From: Opitutaceae bacterium
GTDB taxonomy: Bacteria > Verrucomicrobiota > Verrucomicrobiia > Opitutales > Opitutaceae
Direction of reading: 5' to 3'
DNA length: 64,000 nucleotides
NCBI GenBank assembly: GCA_005799525.1
Contig: SYGN01000290.1
Location: 1 to 64,000 of the forward strand
This document shows positions 7,436 through 14,863 of the stretch, one piece after another; the stretch's first letter is position 1, and every line of letters starts with the position of its first letter. Position numbers and translations under genes: made by a program. Below the pieces are notes generated by a model. It saw only the letters and a program-made list of their open reading frames with translations, was not told the origin of the DNA and searched no databases.

Positions 7436-9289
7436 ATGTCCGCCATCAATCGCTTCCTCCTCGAAAACAAACTTCGTATCGCGACGAATCCCTGCGTGTC
7501 GCCCGACTTTTGTCTCGATTGGTCGGCGCTGCGCGACGAGCTCCGCGCCGGCAAGGCGATGAAGGTTTACGCGAAGAGCCGATTTGGGACGGCCGCGGGC
7601 GCGTTCACTCTGGTGGAAAACGTCCAAGGCGACTGCGCGTGGCGACTGCAGGGCGATGCGGGGAAGGCGGATACGTTGCACGACGCGGTGGCACTCACGG
7701 ATGGCACGACGGTGTTTCCCGCGACCTTTGCGAACCTGCTGCAACTGAAGAACCTCATCCAGGCGCACCACGCGGCCTCGACGATTTTCCCCACCGCCAC
7801 CGAACAGCTCGGGCGCAGCACGCTCGGGATCGGCGCACGTTTCACGACCCTGCACTGGCCAGCCGTCGAGTGGGCGATGAGCGCGTTGAGTCTCGGCGTG
7901 ACGGCGAACCAGAATTCGATTCCGCGTGAGCTCGTCTACGACACCGATGTCATGCTCGCGGGCAAGCTCGACACGGTGCCGTTTCCGTTCATCGGCACCC
8001 ACGTGCCCGAGGGCCACCAAGGTCAGAGCGTCGAAGGCATGAGCCACGGTTGCGTGCTCTCGAAACTGAAAACCGGTTTTCACCGCCGCGGGATTGCGTG
8101 GAGCTTCAACGCGGACCACCAACCCATCGGCGGAAAATTTGACTCGCGTGAAGACGCGCTCGTCACCGGGTGTGTGCTCGCGAGCTACATCACGTTCGAT
8201 CTCTCGCCCGAACTCGCGCAGACGACCGTCGCCGATGACGCCGGCGGGTGGGTCGCAGCCCATGTCCCGGCCGCGCTCGTCGCGACGGTGAAGGCACGGG
8301 TGGCGAAAGCTGGCCTCACTTTGAATGAAGCCGAATTCGCTAGGCTCCTCGCCCACGTCTGGCCGTCGCTGCAAAAGATGAAAGTCCGCGACGAGAAATA
8401 CGCCGCCGCGCGCGCCAAGCTTTTCACGACCGCCGCCGGCCGGGCCTACTTGCGCGAACTCTCGATCGACGAACTGCCCGGCCTCACCACTGCCGAGACC
8501 ACGGCTATTATGCTCGCGCTCTGTGAGGCTTTGGGGATGAAGATCCACTTCGTCGCGCCTGCGTTCGGCTTCCAGAAAAACATGCCCTATCCCGACAACG
8601 CCGCGCTGCGCTCGCTGATCGAGAAGCAGTGGGCGGTGTGTCAGAATTTCGGTGCGAGCATCGGTTTCCACTCGGGCTCCGGAAAATCGGCCGAGAATTA
8701 TCAAGTCATGGGCCAAGTCACGGGCAGCCGGCTCGAAATCAAGACGAGCGGCCGTTACACCTACGAGATGGGTCGAGCGCTGTTTACCTCGAAGAATGCG
8801 GCCGATCAGGCCCTGTGGCGCGATTGGTACAAGTTCACCCTCGAGCTTGCGCTGCTCGGTGCTTTCAGCGCCGACGCCACGGAACGGAAGATGGCGCGGA
8901 TGTTCGTCACCGATGCGCTCGCGAAGTCCGGCCAGTCGACCGACGTGTTCGCCGACCCGACCGCCACGCGCGGTGCGCTCGCAGCGCTGGCGGCCAGCCC
9001 CGAGCACATGTTTTGGTTTGAATATAATTTCCTCCACGTGCTCGCCGCCGGCGGTCGCGCGGAGAAGGCTGCGCTGGGCGACCACACGCCGGCGGGTTAT
9101 CAGCAACGAGCCCGTTTCTATGCGATCAGCGACGAAGGCCGGCTCAATTTTTCAAAAAACATCGCGAGCTACATCGTGTTTCTCGCCGAAAACACCGGCC
9201 TCGCGCCCGCCGTGACCTGCGTCGCTGCGCACAAGCTCCTCGCTGGCTACACGTCGCTCGACGCGATGCTGAACGATATTTCCAGGTAA
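7436..9289 (+). CDS. Tagaturonate epimerase (UxaE)-like protein
   Basis: A 617-residue protein resembling the UxaE family, which interconverts tagaturonate and fructuronate and so links galacturonate with glucuronate catabolism. It contains a histidine/aspartate-rich stretch (GFHRRGIAWSFNADHQPIGG) of the kind expected to hold metal and substrate. The assignment is from overall style and context: uxaC follows on the same strand after 72 bases, and a TRAP transporter of the type used for uronates lies beyond. The frame is open from 7382, but ATG 7436 (MSAINRF) is preferred because family members start near here. A generic sugar isomerase/epimerase remains possible. Confidence 0.65.
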   Translation: MSAINRFLLENKLRIATNPCVSPDFCLDWSALRDELRAGKAMKVYAKSRFGTAAGAFTLVENVQGDCAWRLQGDAGKADTLHDAVALTDGTTVFPATFANLLQLKNLIQAHHAASTIFPTATEQLGRSTLGIGARFTTLHWPAVEWAMSALSLGVTANQNSIPRELVYDTDVMLAGKLDTVPFPFIGTHVPEGHQGQSVEGMSHGCVLSKLKTGFHRRGIAWSFNADHQPIGGKFDSREDALVTGCVLASYITFDLSPELAQTTVADDAGGWVAAHVPAALVATVKARVAKAGLTLNEAEFARLLAHVWPSLQKMKVRDEKYAAARAKLFTTAAGRAYLRELSIDELPGLTTAETTAIMLALCEALGMKIHFVAPAFGFQKNMPYPDNAALRSLIEKQWAVCQNFGASIGFHSGSGKSAENYQVMGQVTGSRLEIKTSGRYTYEMGRALFTSKNAADQALWRDWYKFTLELALLGAFSADATERKMARMFVTDALAKSGQSTDVFADPTATRGALAALAASPEHMFWFEYNFLHVLAAGGRAEKAALGDHTPAGYQQRARFYAISDEGRLNFSKNIASYIVFLAENTGLAPAVTCVAAHKLLAGYTSLDAMLNDISR

Positions 9290-9292
9290 TGC

Positions 9293-9350
9293 GTGGCACG
9301 GGCGTCTCGCCCGTGATTACCACGATTCACGGGCGAGACGCCCGTGCCAC
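9293..9350. repeat. REP-like perfect hairpin between uxaE and uxaC
   Basis: Arms 9293-9315 and 9328-9350 are perfect reverse complements of 23 bases around a 12-base loop. Each arm also holds its own smaller palindrome (CACGGGCG-AGA-CGCCCGTG). The element fills most of the 72-base gap between two co-oriented genes. It could stabilise or attenuate the mRNA, or be a mobile REP element. Confidence 0.85.
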
Positions 9351-9361
9351 CTTCTCTCCCG

Positions 9362-10807
9362 ATGACCAAGACTTCTCTCATTCACGACGATTTTCTTCTG
9401 ACCACTCAGCAGGCCCGTGAGCTTTACCACCGCCACGCGAAGAGCGAACCGATCTACGATTATCACTGTCACCTGCCGCCCGACCTCATCGCGAGCAACC
9501 ATCAGTTTGCTGATCTCGCTGAACTCTGGCTCGGCGGCGACCACTACAAGTGGCGCGCGCTCCGTACGAACGGCGTTAACGAACGCTTCGTCACCGGCGA
9601 CGCCACGCCACGCGAGAAATTTCAGGCCTGGGCCGAGACCGTGCCGCACACGCTGCGCAATCCGCTCTACCACTGGTCGCACCTCGAGTTGAAACGCTAT
9701 TTTGGTTTCGACGGTCTGCTCGACGGCAAGACTGCGGAGAAAGTCTGGAAGCAGGCCAATGCCAAGCTCGCCAAAACCCGCGTGCACGACCTCATCAACG
9801 AATCGAAGGTCGCCGTCATCTGCACCACGGATTGCCCGGCCGATCCACTCGACCACCACGCGAAGATCCGCGCGAATCCCGGCAAGTTGAAGGCGCGCGT
9901 CTATCCCGCGTTTCGCCCCGACAAGGCCCTCGCCGTCGGCAATCCGAAGGGGTTCAACGTGTGGCTCGAAAAACTCGCGGTTACAGCGGGCGGTGCATTC
10001 GCGGCTGGTGGCATTAGGACTTTCGACGACCTCATGGGTGCCTTGAAGCAGCGCCATGATGATTTTCACGCTGCCGGCTGCCGCATCTCCGACCATGGTC
10101 TTGAGCACGCGCTAGGGGAGCCCTGTACGCACGCGCAGGCGAAGAGGGTCTTCGACGCGGCGCGGGCCGGCCGCGTTTCGACCGCTCAGGAAACCGTCCG
10201 CTATGGCTCGTATTTGATGTTTGAATTCGGTCGTTGGGACGCCGCGCGCGGTTGGACGAAGCAGCTCCACCTCGGGGCGCTGCGCAACAACAACGCCCGT
10301 CTGCTCGGCAAGCTCGGGCCTGACACCGGCTTCGATTCCATCGGCGATTTCCCGCAGGCCGTCGCGCTGTCGCGTTACCTCAATACGCTCGACTCCACCG
10401 ACCAGCTCCCGCGCACGATCCTCTATAACAACAACCCGAACGACAATTATGTCCTCGGTGCGATGATCGGAAATTTCCAGGACGGCTCGATTGTGGGCAA
10501 GGTCCAGTTCGGCAGCGGCTGGTGGTTCCTTGACCAAAAAGAAGGCATGGAGTGGCAGATCAACGCGCTCTCCAATCTCGGGCTGCTCTCGCGCTTCGTC
10601 GGTATGATCACGGACTCGCGCAGCTTTGTGAGCTACCCGCGCCACGAATATTTCCGTCGCACGCTCTGCAATCTCCTCGGTGGCGACATGGCGCGCGGTG
10701 AAATCCCGGGCGACTACAAGCTCGTCGGCGGCATGGTCAAAAATATCTGCTTCGGCAACGCCCGCGATTACTTCGGCCTCGCATTGGCGCCGGAGTTTTC
10801 GAGGTAA
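9362..10807 (+). CDS. uxaC: Glucuronate isomerase
   Basis: A 481-residue member of the uronate isomerase family of the amidohydrolase superfamily, converting D-glucuronate to D-fructuronate and D-galacturonate to D-tagaturonate in the cytoplasm. The N-terminal metal motif DYHCHLPP is present near residue 33, and the whole length matches the usual 470 residues. The start at ATG 9362 (MTKTSL) is chosen over an upstream in-frame codon because that part overlaps the hairpin repeat. It works with the uxaE-like gene just upstream. No uxaA/uxaB or uxuA/uxuB genes are visible in this window. Confidence 0.93.
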   Translation: MTKTSLIHDDFLLTTQQARELYHRHAKSEPIYDYHCHLPPDLIASNHQFADLAELWLGGDHYKWRALRTNGVNERFVTGDATPREKFQAWAETVPHTLRNPLYHWSHLELKRYFGFDGLLDGKTAEKVWKQANAKLAKTRVHDLINESKVAVICTTDCPADPLDHHAKIRANPGKLKARVYPAFRPDKALAVGNPKGFNVWLEKLAVTAGGAFAAGGIRTFDDLMGALKQRHDDFHAAGCRISDHGLEHALGEPCTHAQAKRVFDAARAGRVSTAQETVRYGSYLMFEFGRWDAARGWTKQLHLGALRNNNARLLGKLGPDTGFDSIGDFPQAVALSRYLNTLDSTDQLPRTILYNNNPNDNYVLGAMIGNFQDGSIVGKVQFGSGWWFLDQKEGMEWQINALSNLGLLSRFVGMITDSRSFVSYPRHEYFRRTLCNLLGGDMARGEIPGDYKLVGGMVKNICFGNARDYFGLALAPEFSR

Positions 10808-10848
10808 GGCGGGCGACGTGGGGCGCGGTCTTCGATCCGCCCTCCTTT

Positions 10849-12141
10849 TTAAAAGCCGAGGGCCTTTGGGAACGCGAGGGAGAGTGCGGGCCAGAAGGTC
10901 ACGGCGAGCAGCACGACAAACATCGCGAAGAAGAACGGGAGCAGCGGGCGCCAGACTTTGGCGATCGTCGTGCCGGCGACCCCGCAGCCGACGAAGAGGC
11001 AGCTGCCCACCGGCGGCGTGCAGAGGCCGATACAGAGATTGAAGATCAACATCAGGCCGAAGTGGAGCGGGCTCATGCCGAATTTCACCACCACGGGCAG
11101 CAGGATCGGCGTGAAGATCAGGACGGCTGGCGTCATGTCCATGAAGCAGCCCACCACGAGGAGCAGCAGGTTGATGATGAGGAGGAGCACGAGCTTGTTA
11201 TCCGTCAGCGAGAGGAGCGCCTCGGTGATGGTCTGGGGGATGTTGGCCGACGACATGACCCACGACATGCCCATCGAGGTGCCGACGAGGAGGAGGACGA
11301 TGGCGGTCGTCGCGGCGGAGTCGGTGAGCAGGCGGGGCAGCTCGGCCCATTTGATTTCGCGATACACGAGGACGGAGAGCACGAAGGTGTAGGCGACGGC
11401 GATGGCGCTGGCCTCGGTGGGGGTGAACCAGCCGAGGATGATGCCGCCCATCACGATGGCGACGAGCACGAGGCTCGGGAGGGAGGCGAAGAAGATCCGC
11501 ACGGCCTCGGCGAGGCGGACTTTCTCGCCGACGGGATAGTTGCGGCGTTTGGCGAGCACGGCGACGACGGCCATCAGCGCGAAGCCGAGCAAGATGCCGG
11601 GCACGTAGCCGGCGAGAAAGAGCGCGGCGATCGAGACGCCGCCGCTGGCGAGCGAGTAGACGACCATGATGTTGCTCGGCGGGATGAGGAGGCCGATCGG
11701 GGCGGAGGAGATGTTGACGGCGGCGCTGAACTCGCGGTCGTAGCCCTCGCGTTTCATCATCGGTACCATGGTGCCGCCGATGGCGGCGGCGGCGGCGACG
11801 GCCGAGCCGGAGATGGAGCCGAAGAGCATGCTCCCGAGGATATTGACGTAGGCGAGGCCGCCGGGGAGGCGGCCGACGATGACTTTGGCGAGGTCGATCA
11901 GGCGGCGCGCGATGCCGCCGCGGTTCATGAGCTGGCCAGAGAGGATGAAGAAGGGGATGGCGAGCAGCGCGAAGCTGTCGAGGCCGGTGGCCATGCGCTG
12001 GGCGATGACGGTGGTGGCCGCCGCCGGGTCGAGCGACATGAGGAGCGCGGCGACGGCCGCGGAGCCGATGGCAAACGAGATGGGCACGCCGGCGAAGAGC
12101 AGCACGGCGAAAACGAGGGAGAGGGCGATGGCTTCGTTCAT
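10849..12141 (-). CDS. dctM: TRAP transporter large permease DctM
   Basis: A 430-residue, highly hydrophobic protein with about twelve membrane segments and the typical start (ALSLVFAVLLFAGVPISFAIG) of DctM-type TRAP permeases. It uses ion gradients to import carboxylates delivered by a periplasmic binding protein. Its ATG follows the dctQ stop after one base (TGA-C-ATG), showing translational coupling. The gene converges on uxaC, so uronates are a reasonable but unproven substrate. Confidence 0.93.
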   Translation of the reverse strand: MNEAIALSLVFAVLLFAGVPISFAIGSAAVAALLMSLDPAAATTVIAQRMATGLDSFALLAIPFFILSGQLMNRGGIARRLIDLAKVIVGRLPGGLAYVNILGSMLFGSISGSAVAAAAAIGGTMVPMMKREGYDREFSAAVNISSAPIGLLIPPSNIMVVYSLASGGVSIAALFLAGYVPGILLGFALMAVVAVLAKRRNYPVGEKVRLAEAVRIFFASLPSLVLVAIVMGGIILGWFTPTEASAIAVAYTFVLSVLVYREIKWAELPRLLTDSAATTAIVLLLVGTSMGMSWVMSSANIPQTITEALLSLTDNKLVLLLIINLLLLVVGCFMDMTPAVLIFTPILLPVVVKFGMSPLHFGLMLIFNLCIGLCTPPVGSCLFVGCGVAGTTIAKVWRPLLPFFFAMFVVLLAVTFWPALSLAFPKALGF

Positions 12142-12142
12142 G

Positions 12143-12649
12143 TCAGTTTAGTCCCGAGGATTGCTCGCCGGTCGGGGTCTCGCCGCGCACGGTGTCGAGG
12201 AGGGCCATCACGCTGTAGAAAACGATGAACGCGCCGGCGAGCGGCACGGCGAGGTAAACGTAGCCGAGCTTCACTTGCAGCGCGGCGGACTGCTGGCCGA
12301 GGGAGAGCTGGATGTAAACGAGGCGACCGCCGCCGGCCACGAGGACGGCGAACGAGAAGAGCAGCACGCAGGTGTGAATGATGAATTCGGAGGTGCGCCG
12401 GCGGGTGCCCTGGAGGCGGGCGGTGAGGAGGTCGAGGGCGAGGTGGGATTTTTTGCCGGCGGCATAGGCCGAGCCGAGGAGGCCGACCCAGATCATCATG
12501 CAGCGGGCGAGTTCCTCGGTGAAACTGGACGGTTGGCCGAGCACGAAGCGCGTGAAGACTTGCCAGAGGACGTTGAGGACCATCCCGGCCATGAGGACGC
12601 AGATGACGGAGCCGAGGAGGCGGTCGAGGGCAAGGCGGAGCGCTTTCAT
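12143..12649 (-). CDS. dctQ: TRAP transporter small permease DctQ
   Basis: A 168-residue membrane protein with four hydrophobic segments and the DctQ hallmarks FTRFVLGQPSSFTEELAR and WVGLLGSAYAAGKKSHLALD. It pairs with DctM to form the membrane complex of a TRAP transporter. The frame is open much further upstream, but the real start is ATG 12649, which overlaps the dctP stop in an ATGA tetranucleotide. Gene order dctP-dctQ-dctM is the usual one. Confidence 0.93.
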   Translation of the reverse strand: MKALRLALDRLLGSVICVLMAGMVLNVLWQVFTRFVLGQPSSFTEELARCMMIWVGLLGSAYAAGKKSHLALDLLTARLQGTRRRTSEFIIHTCVLLFSFAVLVAGGGRLVYIQLSLGQQSAALQVKLGYVYLAVPLAGAFIVFYSVMALLDTVRGETPTGEQSSGLN

Positions 12650-13644
12650 GGTGTCACCTCCGCGATGCGGCGATCGAGCGGGCCGATGACCGGGTCCTGG
12701 CGGGCCGTGGCATGCAAGGCGGCGACGCGCGCGGCGAAGAGGGCCTTGTCGGGGCGGATGATTTCGACGCCGGCCTGCACGACGGCGGCGAGGGACTCCG
12801 CAGTGGAGGCGGACCAGAGTTTTTGTTGAAAGACGGCGGACTCGTCCGCGGCCTCCTGCATCCACTGCTGCTGCTGTTTGGTGAGACTGTTCCAGAAGTG
12901 GGTGCCGATGATCACCACGTCGGGGACGCTCGTGTGCTCGTCGAGCGAGTAGAATTTGCAGACCTCGTAGTGGCGGGCGAGGTGGAAGCTGGGCGGATTG
13001 TTTTCCGCGCCATCGACCACGCCCTGCTGGAGCGCGGTGTAGAGTTCGCCGAAGGAGATCGGTGTGGCCGAGGCACCGAAGGCGCGGATTAGCGCAAACG
13101 CCATCGGGCTCTCCTGGACGCGGATTTTCATCCCCTTGAGGTCGTCGGGCGAGCGCACGGGGCGCTTCGTGTAGAAGCTGCGGGAGCCGGAGTCGTAGTA
13201 GCAGAGGCCGCGCATGAACTTCGACTGGGGCGCGGCGAGGATTTCCTGGCCGATGGGACCAGCGAGCACGGCGGTTTTGTGCGCCTCGTCGCGAAAGAGG
13301 TAGGGCAGGCCGAAGACCTTGAACTCCGGGGCGAAGCCCTCGAGCACGCTGGCGGAGACCTTGGTCATCGCGATGCCGCCGAGCTGCACGAGTTCGAGGC
13401 ACTCGCGTTCGCTGCCGAGCTGCCCGCTCGGGTAAACTTCGACGCGCAGCGTGCCACCGCTCTTGGCGGCGAGGCGCTCCGCGAGGTGGAGCATGCCCTG
13501 GTGGACGCTGTGTTTCGCGTCGAGGCCGTGGGCGAGTTTGATGACTTTGACATCGCCCGGCCGGCCGCAGCCGGTGGCGAGGGCGAGCAGCGCGAGCGAT
13601 AGGCAGGCGAAGAACGCGCGGCGGGTCGGCGGAAGGTGATTCAT
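12646..13644 (-). CDS. dctP: TRAP transporter substrate-binding protein DctP, lipoprotein
   Basis: A 332-residue periplasmic binding protein of the DctP family. The N-terminus has a basic stretch, a hydrophobic core and a lipobox LALATGC with the lipid-bearing Cys at 26, so it is probably anchored as a lipoprotein. Family motifs include AHGLDAKHSVHQG near the mature N-terminus, PSGQLGSERECLELVQLG, and GAENNPPSFHLARHYEVCK. In DctP proteins an arginine in the region of KGMKIRVQES binds the substrate carboxylate. First gene of a dctPQM operon; the promoter must lie in the 337-base gap to the divergent DUF2911 gene. Confidence 0.93.
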   Translation of the reverse strand: MNHLPPTRRAFFACLSLALLALATGCGRPGDVKVIKLAHGLDAKHSVHQGMLHLAERLAAKSGGTLRVEVYPSGQLGSERECLELVQLGGIAMTKVSASVLEGFAPEFKVFGLPYLFRDEAHKTAVLAGPIGQEILAAPQSKFMRGLCYYDSGSRSFYTKRPVRSPDDLKGMKIRVQESPMAFALIRAFGASATPISFGELYTALQQGVVDGAENNPPSFHLARHYEVCKFYSLDEHTSVPDVVIIGTHFWNSLTKQQQQWMQEAADESAVFQQKLWSASTAESLAAVVQAGVEIIRPDKALFAARVAALHATARQDPVIGPLDRRIAEVTP

Positions 13645-13808
13645 GCGGGCGGGCAGAAGTGAAGAGGCGGCGGCGCGAAGGGGAAGAATTTTCGAGCCGA
13701 ACGATGCGCGGAACGTCGGGACGGTGTCGAGCGTGCGCCACGCGGAAAACCGGCCCGCGGCGCATCTCACTTTCTCGCAGCTCCTGAAGTGAGCGCGGCA
13801 TTTGTTGG

Positions 13809-13863
13809 TAGTTCCGGCTTTGGCCGGTCCGAAAACCGCCCGGACCGGCTGAAGCCGGAACTA
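13809..13863. repeat. Inverted repeat in the dctP/DUF2911 gap
   Basis: Arms 13809-13831 and 13841-13863 pair at 21 of 23 positions around a 9-base loop; the arm core is TTCCGGCTT..GCCGGTCCG. It lies in the 337-base divergent spacer (13645-13981), where no gene is visible. It is distinct in sequence from the other repeat classes and probably another interspersed element. Confidence 0.8.
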
Positions 13864-13981
13864 AGAACTCGAACACTGCAATAAACTGAGATGCGCCCAC
13901 GGGCCCGCGGAAAAAGAGCCCTTCTGTTTTCCTCTGATTTGGATAGCCGAAACGTCTTCCTTCGACTCAGTCTTCCCCACC

Positions 13982-14863
13982 ATGAAACTTTCTACGTTCC
14001 GCCCGCTGGTTACCGTCACGCTGGCCCTCGCCCTCGTCGCCGGCCTCGCCGCGCAAGCTCCCGTCGCCCCCAAGCTCGAGTTTCCCGCCGCCAGCCCCAC
14101 CGCCACGCTGAAGCAACGCGTCGGCGTCACCGACATCGAGATCGTTTACTCGCGCCCGAGCCTCAAGGGCCGCGTCGCCTTCGGCGGGCTCGAGCCGTAT
14201 GGCGCCGTCTGGCGCACCGGCGCGAACAACGCCACGCGCATCACCTTCGGCACCGAGGTGAAGGTCCAGGGCTCCGCGCTCGCCGCGGGCACTTATGAAC
14301 TGTTCTCCATCCCGGGCAAAACCGACTGGACCGTGATCTTCCAGAAAGCCGGCAAACAGTGGGGCGCCTACGCCTACAAGCCCGAGAACGACACGCTCCG
14401 CGTCCCCACGAAGTCCGTCGCGCTCGCCGCACCCGTCGAGACGCTCACGATCGATCTCAACGACGTGCGCGACAGCTCGGCGACGCTCAACCTCTCGTGG
14501 GAAAAAACCCGCGTGCCGGTGAAGATCGACGTCGATATCGTCGCGGCCCTCGTCCCGCAGATCGAGGCCGCGATGGCCGCTCCCGGTGATAAAAAACCCC
14601 ACGCGCAGGCCGCGATGTTCTACCTCGACAACAACCTCGACCTGAAAAAAGCCGCGGCCTGGATGGATGCCGCGATCGCCGCGCAGCCCGACGCCTTTTA
14701 CCTCGTTTTCCGCAAGGGCCTGATCCTCGAAAAACTGGGTGACAAAGCCGGTGCCCTCGCCGTCGCGAAAGCCTCGCTGGCCGGCGCCGAAAAGGCCCCG
14801 AGCCCGCTCCTCAAGGAGGAATACGTCCGCCGCAATAACGAGCTCATCGCCCGCCTCAAGTGA
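13982..14863 (+). CDS. DUF2911 domain secreted protein
   Basis: A 293-residue protein. Residues 1-25 form a signal peptide ending at about AGLAAQA. The next 150 residues match the DUF2911 pattern: VTDIEIVYSRPSLKGR, then PYGAVWRTGANNATRI and GTYELFSIPG. The C-terminal third is helical with TPR-like alternation (YLDNNLDLKKAAAWMDAAI). The biochemical role of DUF2911 is unknown. Its stop overlaps the next start (ATG inside TGATG), so it is translationally coupled to the PIG-L deacetylase. Confidence 0.88.
   Translation: MKLSTFRPLVTVTLALALVAGLAAQAPVAPKLEFPAASPTATLKQRVGVTDIEIVYSRPSLKGRVAFGGLEPYGAVWRTGANNATRITFGTEVKVQGSALAAGTYELFSIPGKTDWTVIFQKAGKQWGAYAYKPENDTLRVPTKSVALAAPVETLTIDLNDVRDSSATLNLSWEKTRVPVKIDVDIVAALVPQIEAAMAAPGDKKPHAQAAMFYLDNNLDLKKAAAWMDAAIAAQPDAFYLVFRKGLILEKLGDKAGALAVAKASLAGAEKAPSPLLKEEYVRRNNELIARLK

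Noticed and set aside
7219-7554. N-terminal extension of Tex upstream of 7218
   Set aside because: The extension lacks Tex homology and crosses the divergent promoter region of the uxaE-like gene.
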